Shown in pieces: positions 54,184 to 61,410 of a DNA stretch of 64,000 nt. Within the stretch, counting starts at the first letter, position 1; each line of letters starts with the position of its first letter. The stretch covers positions 4,836,001-4,900,000 of the forward strand of contig CBDDCL010000015.1 in assembly GCA_965226245.1 (NCBI GenBank). Direction: 5' to 3'. Origin of the DNA: CBDCYS01 sp965226245 (GTDB lineage Bacteria; Acidobacteriota; Terriglobia; Bryobacterales; UBA6623). The translations under genes and the position numbers were made by a program. The notes below the pieces were generated by a model. It did not search any database and was not told the origin of the DNA. It saw nothing but the letters and a program-made list of their open reading frames with translations.

Positions 54184-54281
54184 GTAAACAGTATAGCGAA
54201 GGGAGAGGTATTTGTCAAGCGTTCCTTATAATTCCCGTAACAATCCCCTATGGACCCGTTACTCAGGGGCCATTTAATGAA

Positions 54282-55309
54282 ATGGGGTATTTAGTTGACT
54301 CCAGTAGCCACTACATCTTGGGGGTGGGGGTGCCGGCCCTGGTGGCCTCGACCATTGTCTTATAGGGAGCAGGGTCGGCGGCGACCGCCTGCTGGAGGAG
54401 GCGATAGAAAAGTTTGCCGCGCGACCGTGAGGTCCGCCGGTTGAAGCGGAACGTGAACTCGTCCAGGTAGTAGTCCAAATACTCGTGACTGACAGCCCCC
54501 TGGTGGGTCCCCAACAGCCAGCGCTTTAGCAGAGAGGCGACACGATGGACTCTCGGCAGCAGCTTACTCGCCGATTGCCGCTTCCCGCGCAGCACGGTGA
54601 CTTCATGGCGGTATCCTTTGTTCTCCAATCCCGCATAGCCTTCCCAGCCGTCGGTGTGCACGAGGCTGCCAGGTTGGATAGCTTCTTCGACAAAGGCTTC
54701 CAAGCTCGCCGCTGAGGCATCCGCGATCCGACGGAGCCGGATGCGACCCATACCGCGCCCATCCTCCTCGGCAGCAACCGCAACTAACGCTTTGCCAACC
54801 ATTTCGCGACCTCGGACGCCCTCTTCGACTCCGCCCACATACGTTTCGTCCACCTCCACCCGGCCGACCAGCCGATTGCGACCGGGGCGCACCATGGCGC
54901 GGCGGAACTTGTGCAGCCAGGTCCAGGCGGTTACATAGCTACCCAAACCCAAGACCCGCTGCAACTCCAGCGCGCTGGCCCCGCCTTTTTGCGTTGTCAC
55001 CCACCAAGCCGCCCGGAACCACAACGTCAAGGGCTTGCGGGTGTCCTGGAAAATCGTGCCCGCCGTCACCGAGGCCTGGTAACCGCAGTCGGCGCAGAGC
55101 AGCAGATTGCGTTTGCTGGCCCATGAGGACTGGATCCCACAGCGCGGGCACACGAACCCCTCCGGCCAGCGCAGCTTCAGCAGGTACTCCCGGCACGCCT
55201 CCTCGGTCGAGAATCGAGCTTCCAACTCGACGAGGTTTCGGGGGTAGTCCTCCTTCATGCCCCCAACCACAACATATTGTGGCTACTGGAGTCAACTAAA
55301 TACCCCATC
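54282..55309 (-). mobile_element. Nested-type IS1595 element, copy 2
   Basis: A second copy of the nested element, 37 bp beyond the right target duplication of the transporter element. It has the same 28-bp ends, with an 8-bp direct repeat TTAATGAA on both sides (54274-54281, 55310-55317). It differs from copy 1 mainly by an 18-bp deletion inside the transposase. Its near identity implies recent movement. Confidence 0.92.
54311..55270 (-). CDS. IS1595-family transposase, nested-type copy 2
   Basis: A 319-residue in-frame version of the nested transposase. It is identical apart from an 18-bp deletion that removes QRMRDW (VLRGKQRMRDWRQSASK becomes VLRGKRQSASK). The zinc ribbon and the DETYVGG and HTDGWEGY motifs are preserved. 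The deletion lies after the second catalytic Asp, so activity is uncertain. Confidence 0.9.
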   Translation of the reverse strand: MVGGMKEDYPRNLVELEARFSTEEACREYLLKLRWPEGFVCPRCGIQSSWASKRNLLLCADCGYQASVTAGTIFQDTRKPLTLWFRAAWWVTTQKGGASALELQRVLGLGSYVTAWTWLHKFRRAMVRPGRNRLVGRVEVDETYVGGVEEGVRGREMVGKALVAVAAEEDGRGMGRIRLRRIADASAASLEAFVEEAIQPGSLVHTDGWEGYAGLENKGYRHEVTVLRGKRQSASKLLPRVHRVASLLKRWLLGTHQGAVSHEYLDYYLDEFTFRFNRRTSRSRGKLFYRLLQQAVAADPAPYKTMVEATRAGTPTPKM

Positions 55310-55317
55310 TTAATGAA

Positions 55318-55905
55318 AACCGCGTCCGCCTTTTACGATTAGCTTTGATGCGCTGGCAAGGCTCCTCAAGGTGGGGCGAATCATGATGAAGCGAATATGG
55401 ATATACCTGTTCCGCTTGCAGATCTGGCGTGACACTCGCGCGCAAGATCTCATCGAGTATTCCCTGCTTGTCGGCTTCTTTGTCCGAGCAGCGGGCGCTG
55501 CCTTGGATAGCTTCTTCGACAAAGGCTTCCAAGCTCGCCGCTGAGGTCCCTCCTTTCCGGGACCACGTCGCGACGATTTTTCCAAGGTTGGGAGCTGAAT
55601 GGAAGAGGCGTCAAGGGCCATGAGCGGCGGGCTCGCGTTCCCACAGCGCGGGCACACGAACCCCTCCGGCCAGCGCAGCTTCAGCAGGTACTCCCGGCAC
55701 GCCGTAAGCTCGGCGGAAGGCGCGTTACCGTCGTGGTGGCGTCGATGCGGCAGGGCAACAAACAGATCTGGCGTGACACTCGCGCGCAAGACAGCCGACT
55801 CAGCGTTCGCCGAGCTCGGAGTACCAGCGCGTCGTGGTGGCGGATGCGGCAGGGCAACAAACACAGCCGACTCAGCGCCGCGTGACGGCCTGCGGGTCGT
55901 CAGCG
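55318..55905. repeat. Scrambled mosaic of IS, pilin and duplicated fragments
   Basis: Short blocks are joined end to end. Bases of about 55502-55547 equal a piece of the IS1595 transposase (GATAGCTTCTTCGACAAAGG), and about 55638-55703 equal another (CCCACAGCGCGGGCACACGA), joined in the wrong distance. GATCTGGCGTGACACTCGCG appears at 55423 and 55764. GATGCGGCAGGGCAACAAAC occurs twice about 100 bp apart, each time after a TCGTGGTGGCG block, and CAGCCGACTCAGCG also occurs twice. This is either a recombination hotspot or an assembly artefact. Confidence 0.75.
55386..55544 (+). pseudogene. Chimeric Flp-type (type IVb) pilin with IS-derived C-terminus
   Basis: Reads MKRIWIYLFRLQIWRDTRAQ then DLIEYSLLVGFFVRAAGAA. 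The DLIEY(A/S)LL segment is the hallmark of Flp/Fap pilins, which are assembled by Tad systems. After 39 residues the frame enters a transposase fragment (LDSFFDKGFQARR) and stops, giving 52 residues in total. The normal hydrophobic C-terminal half is cut short. No tad genes are in the window. The N-terminal block is also repeated at about 55764. Confidence 0.65.
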
Positions 55906-55974
55906 GTTGTGCCGACGCTGAGCAACCGCAGCGAGCCGGCTCAACCCCTTGCGCGACAACACTTTACCCCCCTG

Positions 55975-56150
55975 CCGAGCAAAGATCGACGCTAGCGAGT
56001 AATAGTCCTTCGTCAAAATGGGGTCGAACTTGTGGTCGTGACAGCGGGCGCACGAGATCGTCAGCCCCAGGAAGGCTTTCGATGTGGTGTCGATCTGCTC
56101 ATCCACCACGTCGTAGACCGTTTGCACCTTGTCCTGCTGGGCAAGGGGAC
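55975..56150 (-). pseudogene. Fragment of a DUF1549 (PSCyt2) cytochrome-like protein
   Basis: The minus strand reads LAQQDKVQTVYDVVDEQIDT, then AFLGLTISCARCHDHKFDPI and TKDYYSLASIFA. The haem-type CARCH and the HDHKFDPI-TKDYY motif identify DUF1549/PSCyt2, large secreted proteins of planctomycetes and acidobacteria. Only about 55 residues remain; the start and the DUF1553 half are gone. It borders the mosaic region on one side and the VapBC promoter on the other. Confidence 0.7.
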
Positions 56151-56231
56151 GAGCCTTCCTGCGGGTGGGGCGGTTTGGTGTTAATATTTGTGTAGAGCAA
56201 TGTGTGAATCTGTCGAACCGGAGGTGAACCC

Positions 56232-56438
56232 ATGCCGACCAACCTGGCGATTAGCGACGAGTTGATTAACCAGGCCAAGCGCATCGGCCAACATAAGACG
56301 AAGAAGGAAGCCGTCACGGCTGCACTGGAAGAGTATGTCCGGTACCGGGAGCAACTAAAGATTCTGGAGCTACAAGGCCAGATTGATTTCGATCCCGATT
56401 ACGACTACAAGAAGCTGCGATCTAGGAAACCGCGGTGA
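56232..56438 (+). CDS. vapB: VapB-type antitoxin
   Basis: A 68-residue antitoxin. The N-terminal ribbon-helix-helix-like segment (MPTNLAISDELINQAKRIGQ, then KTKKEAVTAALEEYVRY) matches VapB/DUF2191 proteins; the C-terminal FDPDYDYKKLRS is the toxin-neutralising tail. It overlaps vapC by four bases (GTGA), so the pair is coupled. An AACCGGAGGTGAACCC ribosome site lies just upstream, and the AT-rich segment near 56180 is a likely autoregulated promoter. Confidence 0.9.
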   Translation: MPTNLAISDELINQAKRIGQHKTKKEAVTAALEEYVRYREQLKILELQGQIDFDPDYDYKKLRSRKPR

Positions 56439-56866
56439 CCGTTCTGGTCGACACGCCCGTGTGGTCGCTCGTCCTGCGCCGCCGACCCAGCGATCTGGAA
56501 ACGAAAGACCGGCGAATTGTCAATGGCTGGAGGGAATTGGTGCGCCGTCGCCGGGTAGCAATCATCGGGCCAATTCGGCAAGAAGTGTTGTCTGGTGTTC
56601 GCGAAGAAGCTCAGTTCGAGAAGCTCAGAAGACGGCTAGCGCCCTTTGGAGACACACCGCTGCAGGAAGAAGACTTTGTCACGGCTGCCCGCTTTTTCAA
56701 CCGATGCCGCAGTCGGGGCATCACGCCGGGTTCGATCGATCTGCTGCTTTGTGCCGTTGCCTATCGCTCCGAGTCTGCAATCCTCTCCACCGACAAGGAT
56801 TTCGACCAATACGCGCATCACCTGCCAATCCGCCTTCATCAAATGCGGCCAGCTAGCTATCACTGA
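56435..56866 (+). CDS. vapC: VapC-type PIN-domain ribonuclease toxin
   Basis: A 143-residue PIN-domain toxin starting with GTG. Acidic active-site residues are Asp6 in TVLVDTPVWSLVL, the Glu in GPIRQEVLSGVREE, and two Asp in TPGSIDLLLCAVA and ILSTDKDFDQYAHH. VapC toxins cleave specific RNAs (often initiator tRNA or rRNA) when VapB is lost. The gene is intact and the pair should be functional; it may stabilise this mobile region. Confidence 0.92.
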   Translation: MTVLVDTPVWSLVLRRRPSDLETKDRRIVNGWRELVRRRRVAIIGPIRQEVLSGVREEAQFEKLRRRLAPFGDTPLQEEDFVTAARFFNRCRSRGITPGSIDLLLCAVAYRSESAILSTDKDFDQYAHHLPIRLHQMRPASYH

Positions 56867-57093
56867 CCCTCGGGATGTTCCGGCGGCGTTCCCCGTTGCT
56901 GTACCGTTCCTATTCGAGAGTGCACGCTCTTCGGCGCCGTGTCTTGAGGGGGTCTTATCTCGGTCCGGCATTCCGGGAAGGAGTTTCTCTCCCTCCCGGG
57001 GGTCTCATTGCACTACCCTAGACATTGAAACTGCAATCGCACCCGTTCAAAGGCCCTCCGGATGAGGACAAGTCAGCGCGGGAAGGAGTCATC

Positions 57094-58461
57094 ATGTTTT
57101 CCGTAGCGAGAACCTATCGAATCGCAATCCTGCTCTTGTCATCGTCTGCCTTCGGCGCGACGGGCCTGGTTGCTCAAACCGCATGGAAGGTCGGCCTCGC
57201 CGCCGTCAAGATCACGCCCGACAAGCCGATTCGAATGGCCGGCTACGCGTCTCGAGATCGGCCCTCCGAGGGCGTCGACGCCGATCTCTTCGCGAAGGCC
57301 TTGGCTCTCGAAGATAGCGACGGCAACCGCGCCTTGCTGATCACCGCCGACTTGCTCGGTTTCACCCGCGAAATCGCCGAAGCGATCTGCGCTCGCCTGA
57401 AGACGTCGGACTCGATCGATCGCAAGGACATCCTGCTGAACAGCTCGCATACGCATGCAGGACCTTACGTGGCGGTCTCAAGAGCGTCGTCCTTCCCCGA
57501 AACACATCGAGCGCGCATCCAAGAGTATGTCGCGGAGCTGGAAGACAAGATCGTCGAGGCGGCGCAGCGGGCGCTTCGCGGTCTTGAACCGGCCAAACTG
57601 TCCTGGGGCTGGGGTGTTGCCAAGTTTGTGATGAATCGGCGTGAATTCACTGGCCGCGGAGTTATCTTGGGGACCAACCCTAGGGGCTTAGCCGACCGCA
57701 CCGTGCCGGTACTGAGAGTCGATACCCCAGGCGGGAAGCTTCGCGCCGTTGTCTTTGGCGCGGCTAGCCATTGCACCACGCTGACGGGCGGAAACTTCCG
57801 AATCAGCGGCGATTATGCGGGGTTCGCCCAGGCTCGCATCGAGGCGATTCATCCCGGCGTTCAAGCCATGTTTGTGACCGGCTGCGCGGGAAATGCCAAC
57901 CCTCACCCGCGCGGAACTCTGGAGCTTGCCAAGAGGCACGGCAACGAGTTGGGGGCCGAAGTCGCACGGGTGCTCGAGACCGAGTTGAAGCCGGTTCGCG
58001 GGCCGATCCGGACCGAGTTCCGCCGCGTCAGCCTCCCTTTGCAAAAGCTCACGCGTCCTCAAGTCGAGGAGCTGGCGAAGGACGCTCCTTCCTATCGGCG
58101 CTTCTTCACCGGCCGCGCTCTGGCCATGCTCGACCGGGGCGAGGCGCTGCCGGAAACCTACCAAGCTCCGTTTGCCGTTTGGCAGTTCGGAGACGATCTG
58201 ACGCTGGTCGGCTACAGCGGCGAGACGCTGGTTGAATATGCAGTGATGGCGGAACAAGAACTGGGGCCGCTCAACCTTTGGGTCGCCGGATACTGCAACG
58301 AAGTCTACGGCTATCTGCCGGTCGCCAAGGTGCTGGAGGAAGGCGGCTACGAGACCCGCGGCCTCTATATGGGAGTCGGTTTGTTTTCGCCCAGCGTAGA
58401 AAAGGTCGTGATGAAAGCGATCACCGAGATGGCTCGCGCGGTTGGCAGGAAGATTCCTTGA
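57094..58461 (+). CDS. Secreted neutral/alkaline ceramidase-like protein
   Basis: A 455-residue protein from the ATG at 57094, which follows GGAAGGAG. A signal peptide (IAILLLSSSAFGATGLVAQ) precedes a domain like the N-terminal part of neutral ceramidase: ITPDKPIRMAGYASRDRPSE, the metal-binding LNSSHTHAGPYV, and VFGAASHCTTLTGGNFRIS with a second His/Cys region. FVTGCAGNANPHPRG is also conserved. It lacks the C-terminal immunoglobulin-like domain of true ceramidases. The substrate in acidobacteria is unknown; a lipid amide is possible. Confidence 0.82.
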   Translation: MFSVARTYRIAILLLSSSAFGATGLVAQTAWKVGLAAVKITPDKPIRMAGYASRDRPSEGVDADLFAKALALEDSDGNRALLITADLLGFTREIAEAICARLKTSDSIDRKDILLNSSHTHAGPYVAVSRASSFPETHRARIQEYVAELEDKIVEAAQRALRGLEPAKLSWGWGVAKFVMNRREFTGRGVILGTNPRGLADRTVPVLRVDTPGGKLRAVVFGAASHCTTLTGGNFRISGDYAGFAQARIEAIHPGVQAMFVTGCAGNANPHPRGTLELAKRHGNELGAEVARVLETELKPVRGPIRTEFRRVSLPLQKLTRPQVEELAKDAPSYRRFFTGRALAMLDRGEALPETYQAPFAVWQFGDDLTLVGYSGETLVEYAVMAEQELGPLNLWVAGYCNEVYGYLPVAKVLEEGGYETRGLYMGVGLFSPSVEKVVMKAITEMARAVGRKIP

Positions 58462-58524
58462 GCAGCAACCGGGGAGTCTCTTCGAACCTTCGCCGTCAAT
58501 CGCCCGCTTCACCAGAGAGGATAA

Positions 58525-58746
58525 GTGAGAGGCTATCTCGTAAATGCCAAAGGAGAACGAGACAGCGTTCATAAAGGGAACAAATGCGACGTTCAACCCT
58601 CCTTGCTCCGCAAAGCAATCAGGCAATCGAAGAAGGATCGGACATTTGCGGAACTGCTCATTGGTCATCTTAGTAGAAAGAGCGTCAGAAAAAACGTAAA
58701 GCGCGCCGTGGCTCGTATCATCCGAATATACCCAGATCTCGCGTAA
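58525..58746 (+). other. Doubtful 73-codon open frame
   Basis: A basic open frame reading MRGYLVNAKGERDSVHKGNK, later RKAIRQSKKDRTFAELLIGH. It has no clear ribosome site and ends just where the GATC-GGGGAC repeats of the RAYT element begin. It might be the surviving start of a gene cut by that element, or chance. I can assign neither a family nor a function. Confidence 0.2.
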
Positions 58747-58756
58747 GTGTCTCCCC

Positions 58757-59606
58757 GGACCAGATCGGGGACGACCAGATCGGGACCAGATCGGGGGACC
58801 AGATCGGAACAGATCGGGGACAGCTCCCGAACTTCGGCGTTAGGCCCCGGCGGACCGCGATTTCGGCGGCGGGCCGGGCGGTTTGCGCCGCAGCGATCGT
58901 CCTGCCTGCTGCTCCAGTTCCGCCACGAAATGGTCATCTCCAAACGGATTTCCGGAACGAGTCGCCGCCCGAATCTCGTCTGTTAGGTCCGCTCCGTCGG
59001 CCAGCGCCTCTCCCCAATCGTTCGCGGAACAAATTTCGCTCCAGTCCCCGAAATCAAGTGTTCCCGATGAGTCCGCTCCCTCGGCATGGGCCCGCGCGCT
59101 CGACCACGGGTACTCCTCAGCCTGCCCGGCCAGTCCGGCGCGAACCGGGTTCAAGTCCACGTACAGCAGCGCTCGCACCAGGTGCGTCCGGCCTAAAGGA
59201 CACGAATAAAAGCGGTTCTGCCACAAATGCCCCGTCCTCTCGTAACACCGGTTGAAGTGCTGAGCGTAGCGCGAGTGGCACTGTCCAAGGGCGAGAGCAA
59301 GCGAATTGGGCCGCTCGGGAATCGCGACCAGATGGACGTGATTCGTCATCAGACAATAGCCGAGCAGCGTCACGCGGTGGCGCCGCGAACGTTCGCGCAG
59401 AGTTTCGAGATAGAAGCGCCGGTCGTCGCCGAGCAGGAAGACATTCTGGCGGTTGTTGCCCCGTTGGGTGATGTGATGCGGCACGCCCGCCGCCACCACC
59501 CGGGCCATCCGAGCCATTCGGTTCGCGGTGAGAATTGCTATTTTCGCACAGTTCGCGCTCGGTGAGCCGAGGTTCGGGAGCTGTCCCCGATCGTGCCCCG
59601 ATCGTG
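58757..59606 (-). mobile_element. RAYT element: REP-associated tyrosine transposase with flanking inverted repeats
   Basis: The gene is enclosed by inverted copies of GATCGGGGACAGCTCCCGAA (left 58812, right ending 59592). On the left, five imperfect copies of ACCAGATCGGGG are strung together (58759-58820); on the right a second GATCGTGCCCCGATCG follows. Such flanking REP-like repeats are the normal arrangement for RAYT genes. Beyond the right end, 59604-59657 reads like the tail of a broken gene (NLSPEHVVEEFQQKW, stop), which suggests the element sits within an older gene. Confidence 0.85.
58840..59517 (-). CDS. REP-associated tyrosine transposase (Y1_Tnp, RAYT)
   Basis: A 225-residue HUH-type single-strand transposase. 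VPHHITQRGNNRQNVFLLGD is the conserved N-terminus; LMTNHVHLVAIPERPNSLA carries the H-x-H metal site; HSRYAQHFNRCYERTGHLWQ contains the catalytic Tyr region; LLYVDLNPVRAGLA and EYPWSSARAHAEG complete the core. I start at the Met at 59517, since the codons before it cross the flanking repeat. RAYTs are single-copy domesticated relatives of IS200/IS605 transposases linked to spread of REP sequences. Confidence 0.93.
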   Translation of the reverse strand: MARMARVVAAGVPHHITQRGNNRQNVFLLGDDRRFYLETLRERSRRHRVTLLGYCLMTNHVHLVAIPERPNSLALALGQCHSRYAQHFNRCYERTGHLWQNRFYSCPLGRTHLVRALLYVDLNPVRAGLAGQAEEYPWSSARAHAEGADSSGTLDFGDWSEICSANDWGEALADGADLTDEIRAATRSGNPFGDDHFVAELEQQAGRSLRRKPPGPPPKSRSAGA

Positions 59607-59693
59607 TCCAACCTCTCGCCCGAGCACGTTGTCGAAGAGTTTCAGCAGAAGTGGTGACTGCTGTCATGAAGCACCAGCCTGGGTTTTCACCGA

Positions 59694-59716
59694 CCGCCCT
59701 TTTGGGGCGGTTTTTC
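59694..59716 (+). terminator. Intrinsic terminator
   Basis: CCGCCC, a TTTT loop, GGGGCGG and then TTTTTC on the plus strand: a canonical rho-independent terminator. No intact plus-strand gene ends here; it probably belonged to the broken gene whose tail is at 59604-59657. It shields the ISNCY element downstream. Confidence 0.75.
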
Positions 59717-59756
59717 ATTCCCTTCTTCCTTAGTGGCCCTCATCTTGGTTGTTGAA

Positions 59757-61357
59757 GGGCGATGATAATGTCCCCTTGAGAGGGCGATAGAAATGTCCCC
59801 TAATCTAAGGCTCCAGAAAGGAGGAGCCGAGATTGGAGAGGACATGGATGAACGACAAGGAATTGAGACGGGGCGAGGTGCTGGGCCGGGTGAAGCGAGG
59901 CGAGTTAAAGCTGAGCGAGGCGGCGCAGGTGCTCGACATCAGTTACCGCCAGAGCAAGCGGATCTGGAAGCGCTACAGCGCGGGAGGGACAAAAGCATTG
60001 AAGCACGGCAACGTGGGCCGGGTATCGAACCGGGCCAAGCCAGCGGAAGTTCGCAAGCGAGTGCTGCAACTGGTGCGCGAGAACTACTCCGGCGAACCGC
60101 ACGAGCGCTTCGGGCCTACTCTGGCGGCCGAGCATTTGCGAAAGGACCACGATCTGCAAGTATCGGTGCGGGCACTGCGGCTCTGGATGCTCGCCGAGGG
60201 TCTGTGGAGCCGCCGCCGCAAGCGCCAGCCGCATCGCCAGCGGCGGCAGCGCAAAGCGCACTTCGGGGAGCTGATCCAGGTCGACGGCTCGCACCACCGA
60301 TGGCTCGAAGATCGCGGCCCGAAAGGTTGCCTGATGAACTTCGTCGACGATGCGAGCGGCCGGGCGCTGTGCCGCTTCTCGAGCGAAGAGACAACTTGGG
60401 CGGCGGCCGATCTGCTCGAAGCCTGGGTGCGTCAATACGGCGTTCCGAAGGCGTTGTATTGCGACTGGAAGAACGTCTACAAGCGCCAGCCGACGTCGCG
60501 CGAAGCGCTGGAAGGCATCGAGCCCGAGACGCAGTTCGGGCGCATGTGCGCCAAGCTGGGGATCCGCATCATCGCGGCATCGTCGCCGCAAGCCAAGGGC
60601 CGCGTGGAGCGGCATCACGGCACCCATCAAGACCGCCTGATCAAGAAGATGCGACTGCAAGGTATCTGCGATTACGAGGCGGCGAACCGCTATCTCGGCG
60701 AGCAATATCTGGGGGAACACAACGCCAAATTTGTCTGCGAGCCAGCGGCGGAAGCGGACTTTCATCAGCGCCCGCCCAAGCGTCTGGACTTAAAGTGGGT
60801 GTTCTGCTTGGAGGCCGAGCGAGTCGTCTCCAACGATCGGGTGGTCCGTTTCGAGAACCGCTTCTTACAGTTGAAACCGAAGCGCAATCAGGCTCTGGGG
60901 GCGGGGGGGAGAGTCACCGTGCAGCAAGCGCGCCAGGGCGAGTTGCAGGTGATCCACGAAGGCCGAGCGGTGGCCTTTGAAGAGATCACGTGGCCCGAGC
61001 CGAAGCCGCGCCCCAAGCCGAAACAACAAGCGGCCCGGCAGCGGCCCAAGCCGGCGGCGGACCACCCTTGGCGTAAGTCGCTGCGGTCGAAAAAACGTGC
61101 GGCGACGACATAAAAAAGGCAGGGCTATGGAAATGACGGGACGGATGGAAAGCGTGGAAAACCTCAGCGAGCAGCGCAGAGGGTTCGCATCGCAACGACA
61201 GGTTTCCCACCCTTCCCACCGTCCCTTGGAAATCGCTGACGCGATTTCCACATTCCCACAGCCCCGACGACGACGATTATCTCTTACGAACTTACAAACA
61301 ACAAAACGAAGGGGACATTTCTATCGCCCTACCGCCGGGGACATTTCTATCGCCTCT
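59757..61357 (+). mobile_element. ISNCY-type insertion sequence with doubled termini
   Basis: Each end carries the terminal sequence twice. On the left, AGGGCGATGATAATGTCCCC then GAGGGCGATAGAAATGTCCC; on the right, GGGGACATTTCTATCGCCCT then GGGGACATTTCTATCGCCTC. A 17-bp direct repeat AGTGGCCCTCATCTTGG lies just outside on both sides (59733-59749, 61362-61378). That is longer than typical target duplications and may mark an older repeat or the insertion site. One transposase fills the interior; 61114-61300 shows no gene. Confidence 0.85.
59833..61113 (+). CDS. ISNCY-family transposase
   Basis: A 426-residue transposase with an N-terminal helix-turn-helix (LSEAAQVLDISYRQSKRIWK) and a retroviral-integrase-like core: GELIQVDGSHHRWLEDRGPK (first Asp), GVPKALYCDWKNVYKRQP (second Asp) and SPQAKGRVERHHGTHQDRLI (Glu). 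The C-terminal tail is Lys/Pro/Arg-rich. ISNCY is my best match on these blocks, though IS481-like relatives share the core. The Met at 59833 and one six codons later (59848) are both possible starts. Confidence 0.9.
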   Translation: MERTWMNDKELRRGEVLGRVKRGELKLSEAAQVLDISYRQSKRIWKRYSAGGTKALKHGNVGRVSNRAKPAEVRKRVLQLVRENYSGEPHERFGPTLAAEHLRKDHDLQVSVRALRLWMLAEGLWSRRRKRQPHRQRRQRKAHFGELIQVDGSHHRWLEDRGPKGCLMNFVDDASGRALCRFSSEETTWAAADLLEAWVRQYGVPKALYCDWKNVYKRQPTSREALEGIEPETQFGRMCAKLGIRIIAASSPQAKGRVERHHGTHQDRLIKKMRLQGICDYEAANRYLGEQYLGEHNAKFVCEPAAEADFHQRPPKRLDLKWVFCLEAERVVSNDRVVRFENRFLQLKPKRNQALGAGGRVTVQQARQGELQVIHEGRAVAFEEITWPEPKPRPKPKQQAARQRPKPAADHPWRKSLRSKKRAATT

Positions 61358-61378
61358 TGACAGTGGCCCTCATCTTGG

Positions 61379-61410
61379 ATTGACTTATTAGACTAAACTA
61401 AACTTAGTCC
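61379..61410 (+). promoter_or_regulatory. Promoter/operator of the Phd-TIR gene
   Basis: TTGACT (61380-61385) resembles a -35 box. It is followed by GACTAAACTAAACTTAGTC (61391-61409), whose ends GACTAA and TTAGTC are inverted repeats. No ribosome-binding site lies before the ATG at 61411, so translation may be leaderless. Phd/YefM antitoxins bind short palindromes at their own promoters, so this is a plausible autoregulatory operator. Confidence 0.55.

Larger units (their letters stand above)
50167..54236. mobile_element. 4.07-kb IS1595-type transporter element with methyltransferase passenger operon
   Basis: The ends are inverted copies of GGGAATTATAAGGAACGCTT (left from 50167, right ending 54236). 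They are flanked by an exact 8-bp direct repeat GTAACAAT (50159-50166, 54237-54244), the duplication size known for IS1595. Inside are a plus-strand passenger operon (two-TM protein, methyltransferase-HNH, small protein) and a minus-strand ISXO2-like transposase next to the right end. A second IS1595-type element (50967-52011) is nested within the methyltransferase. Removing it leaves a unit of about 3.0 kb. Confidence 0.9.
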
